Of a stretch of DNA of 64,000 nt, positions 37,172-45,058 are shown one piece after another. The position numbers and the translations under genes are program-made. The notes beneath the pieces are model-generated. The model was not told where the DNA came from and ran no database searches. It was given only the letters and a program-made list of their open reading frames with translations. How positions within the stretch are numbered: the first letter of the stretch is position 1; every line of letters starts with the position of its first letter. The DNA is from WTGJ01 sp965237765. Its GTDB lineage: Bacteria; Chloroflexota; Anaerolineae; Aggregatilineales; Phototrophicaceae. Location: contig OZ250157.1 of NCBI GenBank assembly GCA_965237765.1, forward strand, positions 992,001 through 1,056,000. The letters run 5' to 3'.

Positions 37172-37258
37172 CTTATGGCTGTTTGGAGAATTTCCGAATT
37201 TTAATCCATCACGAAGATTTCGTGGAGGATTTAGAGCACGAAGCGCATGCCGTTGTCG

Positions 37259-37902
37259 TTAGGGCGAATGAGTGCCACTTGCCTGAGGGACCATATTCGG
37301 AAACTGATAAATGAACCTAAGCAGCATCTCGACGAAAGCGATCAGTGTTTTTGCGTCTTCGTTTTCCATAAGCTGGATTTCGTGATTGGCTTCGTTGCCC
37401 CGTTTGCGAACATAATCGATCCACCCCTTGCCATCAGGAGGTAGATAACCCTTCTGATCTAGGTATTCAATGTAATTGGAGAAAGCTCTCTCCGGCCGCA
37501 GCCCCTTTATCCACAGCAATGTTCATCAGAATCTTGCGGCAAATCATCACAGCACCAGTGTATGCACTGGCTGTGTAACTCTCCCTAGCCTCGTCATACA
37601 ATCTATGTAAGTCAGTGGGAACGTCATTAACCGTATTCGCCCGGAGCATGTTGAGGTGTTTGTCTGTAGCCGTTAAAAAAATGTCGGCTTCTCGCAACCT
37701 GGACATATTCGGATACAAATTCGTCTTCCTCTTTCAGACCTGAATTATAACCTTTGTTCGAAGCAACTTTGTCTCCACAATATCCACAAATCCATGATTT
37801 CTGATACACTAAATGAGTGCCATGCCAGTTAATGCTCATGTGAAATTGTACTCTCCCCAGACAATCAATTTCGCACTGGATGATACTATGCAATCCTAAC
37901 AT
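37259..37902 (-). pseudogene. DUF4145-type protein in three frames
   Basis: Three successive minus-strand frames (37902-37627, 37718-37467, 37519-37259) together read as one protein: a Cys-rich start WICGYCGD, then EADIFLTATDKHLNMLRA and PTDLHRLYDEARESYTASAYTGAVMICRKIL, ending GKGWIDYVRKRGNEANHEI. The last two are the helical core of DUF4145, a domain frequent in defence-associated and restriction proteins. Two frameshifts are needed. The region is markedly AT-richer than its surroundings, suggesting acquired DNA in decay. Confidence 0.7.
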
Positions 37903-38000
37903 TTGTTCTATATCTATAATCTCGTTGTGTGACGGCTTTGGCTAGATACTCGCAATTTCCCAGCCCGTCAACTGAAACGGATATCCAGACAACTCACCCT

Positions 38001-38789
38001 CTACTCCACCCACGGCTCCGGTTCGTTCAGCTGAAAGAGCGAACAGTAGGCGCCCTGCGGGTCCCGAAAGAGCACGAAGCGCCCCGCTTCCGGCACAGGT
38101 TGCGGCGGAAAGTCCAACTGGCCGCCTAGCTCGACCACCCGCGCCGCCGCCTGGTCAATATCGTCCACTGAGAAATAAACCATCCACCAGGGCCGATAAT
38201 ACTCCTGCATCTCCGCATCCATCGGCAACATGCCGCCGTTGTTGCGCCCACCGTTGGTGAAGCGGTAATAACCCTGGCCATCATCCTGGAATTGCCAGCC
38301 GAAAATTTGCTCATAAAATGCCCGCGATAGCGCCGGGTCGCGCGTATATACGTCGTTCCAACAGAGCGCACCCGGAGTGTTGACCAGCGTCGAGCCGATG
38401 AAATCCTTTGGCTGCATCAATCCCAGCGCCGCACCATCCGGATCCTGGATGAGCGCAATCTTTCCGCCATCCGGCACTTCGAACGGTGGCTCGATGATGC
38501 TACCACCCGCGTCCTCTACCGGCGCCATCAGCGCATCCACATCGTCGACGGTGACATAACTATTCCAGCTGGCCGGAAAGTCCTTCATCTCTGCGGGCAG
38601 TTCGGCAAGCCCGGCAATCTCATGCCCATCCTTGCGAAAGGTGAAATACCTCATGCCATAACCCGCATCCATTCCATGGCTTTCCCAACCCATCACACCA
38701 CTGTAAAACTCCGCCGCGGCGTCCGCATCATGAGTGCTCAGATCCACCCAGGAAAAGCACCCATGCGGGTATTGGCTCACTGTGAACAT
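38001..38789 (-). CDS. Double VOC-domain (glyoxalase/bleomycin-resistance fold) protein
   Basis: 262 residues with two VOC modules. The first opens with CFSWVDLSTHDADAAAEFYSGVMGW, the second with LCWNDVYTRDPALSRAFYEQIFGW, the usual beta-alpha-beta starts. Each ends with a GGxI/GGQL...DPxGA pattern (IQDPDGAALGLMQ, FRDPQGAYCSLFQ). Such proteins are metal-dependent lyases, dioxygenases or resistance proteins; the specific reaction is unknown. Start set at ATG 38789 with AAGGAG ahead; the open frame runs to 39098 only because the repeat region upstream lacks stops. Confidence 0.88.
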   Translation of the reverse strand: MFTVSQYPHGCFSWVDLSTHDADAAAEFYSGVMGWESHGMDAGYGMRYFTFRKDGHEIAGLAELPAEMKDFPASWNSYVTVDDVDALMAPVEDAGGSIIEPPFEVPDGGKIALIQDPDGAALGLMQPKDFIGSTLVNTPGALCWNDVYTRDPALSRAFYEQIFGWQFQDDGQGYYRFTNGGRNNGGMLPMDAEMQEYYRPWWMVYFSVDDIDQAAARVVELGGQLDFPPQPVPEAGRFVLFRDPQGAYCSLFQLNEPEPWVE

Positions 38790-38848
38790 GCCGCTCTCCT
38801 TCTGTCTTTGCCTTATACTAATATGAATGCGGCGCGCCACAACCGAGT

Positions 38849-40036
38849 TTAATCCACCATAACCCGCGGCAGCGCCTCCCGCAACACGGCAATCGCCCAC
38901 TGATATTCGTCCAAATCCAGGTGCTCTTGCGGCGTGTGGTCGAGCTCTGCGTCGCCGGGGCCGTAGGCCAGAATAGGGCAATCCCACGCGCGTGCGGGCA
39001 CTTCGCCGCCGTAAGAAGCGCGTGCGGGCACTTCGCCGCCGTAAGAAGCGCGTGCGGGCACTTCGCAGCCGTAAGACGAATGGGCGACGACATTCCAATC
39101 GGACGTGCCTGTTTTGCGGACGAAGCGCGGCCGCCCGCCATGGGCGCGGATCGCCCCCCGCAACGCGCGGCTAAGGGCAGAATTGCGGTCGCCTTCGACG
39201 GCCCATTCGCCGCCGTGGCAGTGCAACAGGGCGCCGTCACCCAATAGCGCGCGGCACTCGCCCGCCAGGGCCTGCGGCTCCACCCCAGGCGGTAGGCGCA
39301 ACCCGATCGTCATCCGCACGGTCTCATAGAGTCCGTCGTCTTCGTTGCGCAGTGATTGCAAAGCGACACCGAGGCGCTGGAATTGCGGCGCGTCCGCTGT
39401 CGATTGGCGAGCGGCATATTCTTGAATGCGTTGCCAGTAGGCGAACGCGCCCTCGAGGCCGCCGCGCCGCCGCCCGGCGCTATGTCCCAGCGGCCCGCGC
39501 CAGCGCCAATCGAGGAGCAGCCGGCCTTTATAGCCGATCGTGATCCGCTCCCAGCCCGAGGGTTCACCGATCAGGCAGGCAGCCGGCTGGTATTGCCGGG
39601 CAATGTGGCGCGCCCCGCGTGAGCTGGCTGCTTCTTCTTCCACCGCGCCTACGACGACCAGGCGCCAATCGGGCGGCAACGGGATTTCGGCGCCGGCCGC
39701 CGCAAAAGCGCACAGCGCCCCCTTCGCATCGACCGCGCCGCGACCATAGAGCCGCCGCCCGCTACAACGCACGGGGGGTTGACCGCGGACGGTATCGATA
39801 TGCCCGAGCAGCATCAACACGCGCTCGCCACTGCCGCGGCTGCCCACCGCGTTGCCCACCTCATCCACGCCGGCCTTGTCGTAACCACGCCCCATCATCC
39901 AATCAGCGAGATGGCGCGCGGCGGCCGCTTCCTGTCCGGAAGGGCTGGGGATGGCCACCAGCGCGCGCAGCAGCTCTTCGCAGCCCCCCGAAGCTCGTCT
40001 TCGGACCTCATCGCAACACCGCGTCCAGCGCGGCAA
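38849..40036 (-). CDS. lysK: LysW-lysine/ornithine hydrolase
   Basis: M20-family deacylase that releases lysine from the LysW carrier in the last step. Metal-site residues are visible: H79 and D81 (GHIDT), D103 (AVDAKG), the Glu pair E133/E134 and H367 (LDHTPQEHL). Residues about 320-350 are an insertion of three 10-residue units (ASYGGEVPAR), encoded by the dispersed element, between DWNVV and WDCPILAYGPGD, which are adjacent in normal LysK. The only available start with the full N-terminus is TTG 40036, overlapping lysJ by 29 bases. Whether the insert is tolerated is unknown. Confidence 0.88.
   Translation of the reverse strand: MPRWTRCCDEVRRRASGGCEELLRALVAIPSPSGQEAAAARHLADWMMGRGYDKAGVDEVGNAVGSRGSGERVLMLLGHIDTVRGQPPVRCSGRRLYGRGAVDAKGALCAFAAAGAEIPLPPDWRLVVVGAVEEEAASSRGARHIARQYQPAACLIGEPSGWERITIGYKGRLLLDWRWRGPLGHSAGRRRGGLEGAFAYWQRIQEYAARQSTADAPQFQRLGVALQSLRNEDDGLYETVRMTIGLRLPPGVEPQALAGECRALLGDGALLHCHGGEWAVEGDRNSALSRALRGAIRAHGGRPRFVRKTGTSDWNVVAHSSYGCEVPARASYGGEVPARASYGGEVPARAWDCPILAYGPGDAELDHTPQEHLDLDEYQWAIAVLREALPRVMVD
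38988..39077 (+). repeat. Dispersed 30-bp element, 3-unit tandem array in lysK
   Basis: Units begin at 38988, 39018 and 39048. Each is GCGCGTGCGGGCACTTCG followed by CCGCCGTAAGAA, with minor changes in the third. In lysK (opposite strand) each unit encodes ASYGGEVPAR. This frame differs from the one used in the S9 peptidase and membrane protein. Confidence 0.92.
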
Positions 40037-41183
40037 TCAACCGTTCCGCCTCTTCGGGCTGCAAGATGAGCGGCGGCAACAGGCGCAGCACCGTCTGCCC
40101 CGCCGGCAACGCCAACACGCCCTGCTCCTGCAGCGCGCGCAGCACCGGCGTGACGCGCCCCCGCAGCTCCAGTCCAATTAGCAGCCCCCGCCCCCGCAGC
40201 GCCCGCACGAGCGGCCAATCACCCCGCCGTGCCTCCAGTTGCTCACGCAGCCAGGCGCCACGTTCGCGCGCGGCCAGCAGGATGTCCTCGTCGCGCAGGG
40301 TATGCAGCGTGGCCAGCGCCGCCGCGCAGACCAGCGGATTGCCGCCAAACGTGCTGCCATGCGAGCCACGCGGGATGCTCCCTAACGACGAACGCCAGGC
40401 CACCAGACCAATCGGCAGCCCGCCGCCCAAGCCCTTTCCCAAACAGACAATATCGGGCACGACGCCGGCCGCCTCACACGCCAGCCAATACCCTGTTCGC
40501 CCGAGGCCGCTCTGGATCTCATCCACTACCAGCAGCGCGCCCGTCTCGTCGCAGCGTTCGCGCAGCCCACGCAGGAATTCTGCGCTGCTTTCGTGCACGC
40601 CGCCCTCGCCCTGCAGCGGCTCGACGACGACAGCGGCGGTCGAACCGTCAATCGCCGCGCGCGCGGCCGGCAGGTCGTTGAAGTTGATGCGCCGCACCAA
40701 TGGCAGCCAATCGGCGAAGGGCGCACGATATTTCTCGTTGGCAGTGAGCGCGAGCGCGCCCAGCGTGCGCCCGTGGAAAGCGCGCCGCGTGGCGACGAGG
40801 CCCTCGCGCCCCGTCAGCAGCCGCGCCACCTTCATCGCCCCCTCGATGGCTTCGGCGCCGCTATTGCACAGGAAAAAACGCCCGATCTCACCGGGCAAAA
40901 TCTCGCGCAGGGTCGCGTAGAGTTGCGCGCGCAGCGGTGTATAGAAAGCTTCGGGCACCGTGATGACCTGCGCCGCCTGCGCCGAGATAGCCGCTATGAT
41001 GGCCGGATGCGCGTGCCCGAGCAGCGCGACACCCATCCCGCTCGTCGCATCCAGGTAAGCATTGCCAGCGTCATCCCAGACCGTGCAACCCATACCGCGC
41101 ACGATGCTTAGCGGCCGCTTGGCATAAGCGCCGGAGCCGTGCTGATCCTCGAGCGCTCGCAGATCCGGCAGCTGAGCAACCAT
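40008..41183 (-). CDS. lysJ: LysW-aminoadipate semialdehyde aminotransferase
   Basis: 391 residues from ATG 41183, where GGGGAG lies eight bases upstream (open frame to 41279 unsupported). A class-III PLP aminotransferase: LLVVDEIQSGLGRTGYW supplies the cofactor Asp and the Lys in VCLGKGLGGGLPIG forms the Schiff base; CNSGAEAIEGAMKVAR and PAEAFYTPLR-type segments are also typical. It transaminates the LysW-bound semialdehyde. Stop overlaps the lysK start. Confidence 0.92.
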   Translation of the reverse strand: MVAQLPDLRALEDQHGSGAYAKRPLSIVRGMGCTVWDDAGNAYLDATSGMGVALLGHAHPAIIAAISAQAAQVITVPEAFYTPLRAQLYATLREILPGEIGRFFLCNSGAEAIEGAMKVARLLTGREGLVATRRAFHGRTLGALALTANEKYRAPFADWLPLVRRINFNDLPAARAAIDGSTAAVVVEPLQGEGGVHESSAEFLRGLRERCDETGALLVVDEIQSGLGRTGYWLACEAAGVVPDIVCLGKGLGGGLPIGLVAWRSSLGSIPRGSHGSTFGGNPLVCAAALATLHTLRDEDILLAARERGAWLREQLEARRGDWPLVRALRGRGLLIGLELRGRVTPVLRALQEQGVLALPAGQTVLRLLPPLILQPEEAERLIAALDAVLR

Positions 41184-41214
41184 CAATCGCTCCCCTGGCG
41201 GCGCACCCGCCCCC

Positions 41215-42033
41215 TCACGCGTGGAAGCATGTGCCCTCCCCCGCAAGCGCGTCCTGAATGGGTCGTGCGCGGCGACCATCGCCGATCCGCGCCCAGCCGA
41301 CCCCGCCCGCCAGCGCCTCCTGCGCGCCGAGCACCTTGCGCTTCATCCGCCCCTGCGCCCAGGTGAGCGCCTCCGGCAAGCTAGCGCGCGCCAGCTCGCC
41401 CGCCAGCGTCGCCTCATCCGGAAAGCGCCGATACAGCCCCCGCACGTTGCTCAGGATCAACAGCCCCGCCGCCCCCAACGCGGCCGCTACCGCCGCCGCC
41501 GCTCGGTCACCATCGACGTTCAGCGGCCCATCGGCGCCATCCGCCAGCGGCGGCACGACCGGCACGCGCCCCGCCGCCAGCGCCGCTCGCAAGCGCACCA
41601 CCGCCACCTCTTCGATGACGCCGCTGTAATCATCGCGGATGACGCGCTGGCGCCCATCGACGCTGGCCCGAATCGCTCCCTTGCGGCGCGCGCGCAGGGC
41701 CAGCGGCGCGCGGATGGCCTGGGCAGCCACGCACGCTTTCTCCAACTGCTCACAAATCTCGCCGTTGACCTGCGCGGCCGCCTCGACCAACAAGTCGCGC
41801 GTGGCGGCGTCGGTATGGCGGTAGCGATGGCCGGAAGGCGAAGTCAACATGCGCTCTTGCAAGCCGCGTGCCGCCGCCAACCGGCTCATCGCGCCGCTGA
41901 GGCCATGTACGATCACCAGCGGCCGCGCCAACCACGCCACATCCTGCGCGATGGCCGCCAGATCCAGCCCCGCCGCGCCGCCGATCTTGAGCACCAGCAA
42001 CCCCTCAAGGATTTCGCCCTTGGGCGCGCTCAT
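41215..42033 (-). CDS. lysZ: LysW-aminoadipate kinase
   Basis: 272 residues of the amino-acid kinase fold, related to N-acetylglutamate kinase: LLVLKIGGAAGLD phosphate loop, VIVHGLSGAMSRLAAARG, VPVVPPLADGADGPLNVDGDRAAAAVAAALGA nucleotide region and MKRKVLGAQEAL near the end. It phosphorylates the side-chain carboxyl of LysW-bound 2-aminoadipate. Its ATG overlaps the stop of lysY by four bases, showing translational coupling; lysJ follows after 31 bases. Confidence 0.92.
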   Translation of the reverse strand: MSAPKGEILEGLLVLKIGGAAGLDLAAIAQDVAWLARPLVIVHGLSGAMSRLAAARGLQERMLTSPSGHRYRHTDAATRDLLVEAAAQVNGEICEQLEKACVAAQAIRAPLALRARRKGAIRASVDGRQRVIRDDYSGVIEEVAVVRLRAALAAGRVPVVPPLADGADGPLNVDGDRAAAAVAAALGAAGLLILSNVRGLYRRFPDEATLAGELARASLPEALTWAQGRMKRKVLGAQEALAGGVGWARIGDGRRARPIQDALAGEGTCFHA

Positions 42034-43094
42034 GGGTAGTAACCAGCGAAGCGCAAGCCCTGATGCTCGTCCATGCCGAGCATCAGGTTCATCGACTGCA
42101 CCGCGCTGCCCGCTGCGCCTTTGCCCAAATTATCCAGCGCAGCGATCACGGTGATCCTGTCGGCAGCCCCCACCGACGTAACGAAACCAACATCGCAGTA
42201 ATTCGTCCCCGCCACGACGCGTGGCTCCGGCAGTCGGTGCAGGCCGCGCGTTCCACTCACGATGCGCACGAAGGGCTCCTCGGCATAGGCCGCGCGATAG
42301 AGCCGCCAGAGCGCGCGCTCATCCAGTGGCTCGCGCAAATCCACCCGCGCCAGCAACTGCACGCCGCGCACCATCTCTACCGCCGTCAAACTGAGCGCCA
42401 GCTCGTCTACTGGCAACGCCTCGCCATACACCTGCTCCCATTCCGCAAGGTGCCGATGTTGCTCTGTGTTATACACGCGCAGGGCGCCGCTGCGGATGGG
42501 ATGGTGGCTGGCAGCGTTGGCGGCGGCGCCCGCTTCCGACGAACCGACGCGCACATCGGCGACCACGCGCCGCAACAGCCCGGCCCGCGCTAGCGGCCCC
42601 AGCGCCAACAGCAACACGCTCGCGTTACAACCGACCCCGCTGGCGTAAGACGCGCCGCGCAATTCCTCTCGTTTCAACTCCGGCAAACCATAGACGAAGC
42701 GCGACAACCACGACGGCGCGGCATGCGGCTCGCCATACCAACGCTCGTATGCGGCCGCATCCGCAAGGCGGAAATCGGCGGAAAGGTCGATGATCCGCGC
42801 CGCCAGCCCCGCGAACTGCTCGATCTGCCGCTGCGCCTGCCCATGCGGGGAGCAAAGAAAAAGCACATCGCATTCAGCCAGCGCCGTCGGCGGCGTGAAG
42901 CGTAGCTCGGTTTGACCGCGCAGCTGGGGATGCGTCTGCGCGAGTGGCCGTCCGGCCTGGCTGCGGCTGGTAACCTGCGACACTTCCACCCCGCCATGCG
43001 GCAAGAGCAAACGCAGCAGCTCGCCGCCCACATAGCCGCTGCCGCCAACAATGCTGGCGCGATATCGCACCGCGCCGTGAGCCACGACCGTCAT
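42030..43094 (-). CDS. lysY: LysW-aminoadipyl phosphate reductase
   Basis: 354 residues, ArgC-like. N-terminal NADP-binding loop GGSGYVGGELLRLL, the catalytic Cys in ASGVGCNASVLLLALGPL, and a C-terminal FVRIV/GTNYCDVGFV region match N-acetyl-gamma-glutamyl-phosphate reductase relatives. It reduces the acyl phosphate made by LysZ to the semialdehyde. Start overlaps the lysX stop by four bases. Confidence 0.92.
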   Translation of the reverse strand: MTVVAHGAVRYRASIVGGSGYVGGELLRLLLPHGGVEVSQVTSRSQAGRPLAQTHPQLRGQTELRFTPPTALAECDVLFLCSPHGQAQRQIEQFAGLAARIIDLSADFRLADAAAYERWYGEPHAAPSWLSRFVYGLPELKREELRGASYASGVGCNASVLLLALGPLARAGLLRRVVADVRVGSSEAGAAANAASHHPIRSGALRVYNTEQHRHLAEWEQVYGEALPVDELALSLTAVEMVRGVQLLARVDLREPLDERALWRLYRAAYAEEPFVRIVSGTRGLHRLPEPRVVAGTNYCDVGFVTSVGAADRITVIAALDNLGKGAAGSAVQSMNLMLGMDEHQGLRFAGYYP

Positions 43095-43981
43095 TCCCTG
43101 GCCAACTGCGCCCGTTCGCGCACGAAATCCGCCACCGCCGCCGCGATATCCACCCCTGTCGGCGCGCTGCTGTTGCGGAATTCCATCGTGTGGTTCATTT
43201 CGTTCAGCAGCAGCCGATCATCCGCCGACTCCAGCACATCCACCGCCAGCAGGCCACCGCCGACCGCCGCCGCCGCCGCCTCGCATATCGCGACCAATTC
43301 AGGAGTCAGCGGGCAATTGCTGGCCTGCCCGCCGCGCGCCGTATTTGTGACCCAATGCGCGGAAGAACGGTAGATCGCGCATATCGGCCGCTCGCCGATG
43401 ACGAAAGCGCGAATATCGCGGCCGGGCTTGTCGACGTATTCCTGGGCATATACCAGCTGCTGCGCGTAGCCGCCGAGGGTCTGACGGTGCTCGAGGATCG
43501 CTTCCGCCGCCTCTTCATCGCGCACGCGCGCCAGCAAGCGCCCCCAGGAACCGACGACCGGCTTCAGCACCGCCGGGTAACCCAGCTCGCCGAGCGCCGC
43601 CAAGCCCGCCTCAGGCGTGAAAGCGAGGCGCGCCGCTGGTTGCGGGATGCCCGCCCGCGCCAACGCCAACGTCGTCCGCGCTTTATCGGAACAGATGGCC
43701 GCCGTCTCGTACCGGTTCAATACCGCTAGCCCCCAGCTCTCCAGCGCCGCCGCCGCCGCCAACCCGCGTGATTGGCTCACGGTGCGGATGAGCGTGAGGT
43801 CATATTCGCGCCAGGGACGACCGTTCGGCGCGCGCTGCTCGGCGCCCGCCAATAGGTCCAGGCGCAGCTCGCGGTCGAGCAGGACATCACAAACGAGGCC
43901 CGCCGCGGCCAGCGCTTGCAGGAGCAATTTCTCCTCTGCCCGCATATGGGTGACGAGCATGGCGACGCGCAGGTCGCTCAT
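43091..43981 (-). CDS. lysX: LysW-aminoadipate ligase
   Basis: 296 residues from ATG 43981. RimK-type ATP-grasp ligase: GYPAVLKPVVGSWGRLLARV binds nucleotide, AQEYVDKPGRDIRAFVIG and VDVLESADDRLLLNEMNHTMEFRNS hold the metal ligands. NEMNHTMEFRNSxAPTGVDI is characteristic of LysX enzymes that attach aminoadipate (or glutamate in the ArgX branch) to the C-terminal Glu of LysW. The frame is open to 44074 but upstream is a short direct repeat, so the internal ATG is preferred. Confidence 0.92.
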   Translation of the reverse strand: MSDLRVAMLVTHMRAEEKLLLQALAAAGLVCDVLLDRELRLDLLAGAEQRAPNGRPWREYDLTLIRTVSQSRGLAAAAALESWGLAVLNRYETAAICSDKARTTLALARAGIPQPAARLAFTPEAGLAALGELGYPAVLKPVVGSWGRLLARVRDEEAAEAILEHRQTLGGYAQQLVYAQEYVDKPGRDIRAFVIGERPICAIYRSSAHWVTNTARGGQASNCPLTPELVAICEAAAAAVGGGLLAVDVLESADDRLLLNEMNHTMEFRNSSAPTGVDIAAAVADFVRERAQLARE

Positions 43982-44018
43982 CGCTGAATCATCGCTTGTT
44001 CGCGTTGAGTAGTTACTT

Positions 44019-44058
44019 CGCAGCCGAATCGCTATACGCAGTAGCCGAATCGCTACGC
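44019..44058. repeat. Short direct repeat between lysW and lysX
   Basis: The unit AGCCGAATCGCTA(TA)CGCAGT appears twice in succession (about 44022-44058) in the gap between lysW and lysX, followed by a third partial TAGCGAT. No function is seen. Confidence 0.6.
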
Positions 44059-44066
44059 AGTAGCGA

Positions 44067-44249
44067 TCACTCACCCCAATCTTCCTCGCAGGGGGGCGCC
44101 AGCTCCAGCATCAGCGGCTGCAACGAGATGATCTCCAACTCGCTACCGCAATCGCCGCAAGCGATCAGCTCGTTGAGCATCGCGTCGCCAGGGATTTCTT
44201 GTGGCGCATCGCAGGTCGGACAGAGTAGCGCTTCACGAATTTCCAACAT
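44067..44249 (-). CDS. lysW: Amino-group carrier protein LysW
   Basis: 60 residues, small acidic carrier. Two Cys pairs (CPTC and CGDC) bind zinc, and the protein ends EDWGE, the family hallmark whose terminal Glu gamma-carboxyl is joined to the amino group of aminoadipate. GGAGGAAG precedes ATG 44249. It is the first structural gene of the operon and all later enzymes act on intermediates attached to it. The frame continues upstream to 44357, but that part is the transcribed leader. Confidence 0.95.
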   Translation of the reverse strand: MLEIREALLCPTCDAPQEIPGDAMLNELIACGDCGSELEIISLQPLMLELAPPCEEDWGE

Positions 44250-44300
44250 TTCTTCCTCCGATCTTAGGCTTCGGCCCTCGGGGGCTGCCACCCATCCAAC

Positions 44301-44326
44301 AAAAAACCGCCCGGCGGGGCGGTTGG
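44301..44326 (-). terminator. Attenuator terminator in the lysine operon leader
   Basis: On the minus strand AACCGCCC (44317-44324) pairs with GGGCGGTT (44305-44312) around CGCC, followed by a T-run. It lies between the leader peptide and lysW, so it must be bypassed for expression. Its 5-prime arm, extended to CCAACCGCCC, can instead pair with GGGCGTTTTGG at 44345-44355. Confidence 0.85.
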
Positions 44327-44344
44327 AGTAGCACATATGACAAG

Positions 44345-44374
44345 CCAAAACGCCCACGTCTTATGGGTGCTTGG
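44345..44374 (-). promoter_or_regulatory. Attenuator pairing regions 1 and 2
   Basis: Region 1 (CCAAGCACCC, 44365-44374) is inside the leader peptide. Region 2 (GGGCGTTTTGG, 44345-44355) can pair with region 1 or with the 5-prime arm of the terminator. The mutually exclusive pairing is the arrangement of amino-acid operon attenuators. Confidence 0.7.
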
Positions 44375-44414
44375 CCTTCTTACCCTGCAGATTCTGGAAC
44401 GTCGAACGCATCAT
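44361..44414 (-). CDS. Lysine leader peptide
   Basis: Seventeen codons: MMRSTFQNLQGKKAKHP then TAA. Three Lys codons (AAG AAG GCC AAG) lie right before and within pairing region 1. Stalling there for lack of lysyl-tRNA would cover region 1 and favour the antiterminator; completing translation would allow the terminator. The ribosome site is weak. Leader-peptide attenuation of a lysine cluster has been reported in Thermus thermophilus. The peptide itself is inferred. Confidence 0.7.
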   Translation of the reverse strand: MMRSTFQNLQGKKAKHP

Positions 44415-44422
44415 GGCGATCG

Positions 44423-44446
44423 TTATTTCCGTTTCTCGCCGCTCAT
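44423..44446 (-). CDS. Possible leaderless mini-ORF MSGEKRK
   Basis: ATG at 44446 lies at or within a base or two of the predicted transcript start and gives the seven residues MSGEKRK before TAA. It ends eight bases before the leader peptide start. Basic and Lys-rich, it could add to lysine sensing or help load ribosomes. Speculative. Confidence 0.3.
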   Translation of the reverse strand: MSGEKRK

Positions 44447-44453
44447 TGCGGAT

Positions 44454-44483
44454 ACAATATCACGCTTTCTGACACCTTGTCAA
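44454..44483 (-). promoter_or_regulatory. Promoter of the lysine operon
   Basis: Perfect -35 TTGACA (44478-44483) and -10 TATTGT (44454-44459) on the minus strand with 18-bp spacing. Predicted transcript start is near 44447, giving a leader of about 200 bases before lysW. Confidence 0.75.
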
Positions 44484-44515
44484 GGGTTTGCCCGCATTTT
44501 CTTGCTCCAATTTCC

Positions 44516-45058
44516 TCATTCCCCCGCCGTCTCCTCGGTTTCGCCCCCACCGACGATCTCGGCGATATGCAACGCCCACGGCTCGTTGGCGCTGCTAATC
44601 GCCAGCAGGAAGGTGCAAGTTTCGCTGCTGACATCGAGGATGCGCGCCGCGCTGCCGACCGCTTGCCCGCGTGAGAAGGCGCCGGCGCTGCGGTCCCGAT
44701 AAGCGCAAAGCCCCGCTTCCAATTCGAGCGCGGCGTTTAAATACCCCGCCGTCGTGACGTTCAACGTATAACTGCCCTGCGGCAGGGTGAGGGGGCCGAG
44801 CACAGGTTGCATACCCTCCGCCTCGCTGGTGAAGCGCCAATCATGGCAGGCCGCTTCCGCTTCCGCCAATTCCTGACGCAACGCGCGCAGGGTCGCCCGC
44901 TGCTCGCTCACCTCCATCCCGGGCAAGCGCTTGGCGGCCGTGGAGAGCAGACTGAGCAACGCGGCGGGCGCGCAATCGTCATCCTGGGCGACGGCCGGTA
45001 GGCCCACTGCCACCAGCGCCAATAGCAACGCCAATAACGCCCCGATTTGCACGGTCAT
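44516..45058 (-). CDS. Secreted protein of unknown function
   Basis: 180 residues. A signal peptide (MTVQIGALLALLLALVAVGL, cleavage near VAQDD) precedes a helical, Ala/Leu/Glu-rich part (about 35-70) and then a beta-rich part starting LPQGSYTLNVTTAGYLNAALEL. Cys residues at CAPAA, AACHDW, GLCAYR and ETCTF may form disulfides. No family recognised. ATG directly follows the stop of the upstream gene, so the two are coupled. Confidence 0.7.
   Translation of the reverse strand: MTVQIGALLALLLALVAVGLPAVAQDDDCAPAALLSLLSTAAKRLPGMEVSEQRATLRALRQELAEAEAACHDWRFTSEAEGMQPVLGPLTLPQGSYTLNVTTAGYLNAALELEAGLCAYRDRSAGAFSRGQAVGSAARILDVSSETCTFLLAISSANEPWALHIAEIVGGGETEETAGE

Noticed and set aside
38988..39077. CRISPR array (30-bp repeats)
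   Set aside because: Units are head to tail with no spacers and lie within the lysK reading frame; the same holds for 7595-7693.
38790..39098. N-terminal extension of the VOC protein containing RSARTRFLRR repeats
   Set aside because: It is the repeat array of lysK read in another frame; a good ribosome site supports ATG 38789.
44250..44447. Lysine riboswitch (L-box) ahead of lysW
   Set aside because: The leader is too short for the lysine aptamer, no conserved core was recognised, and the Lys-rich peptide with alternative pairing explains it better.
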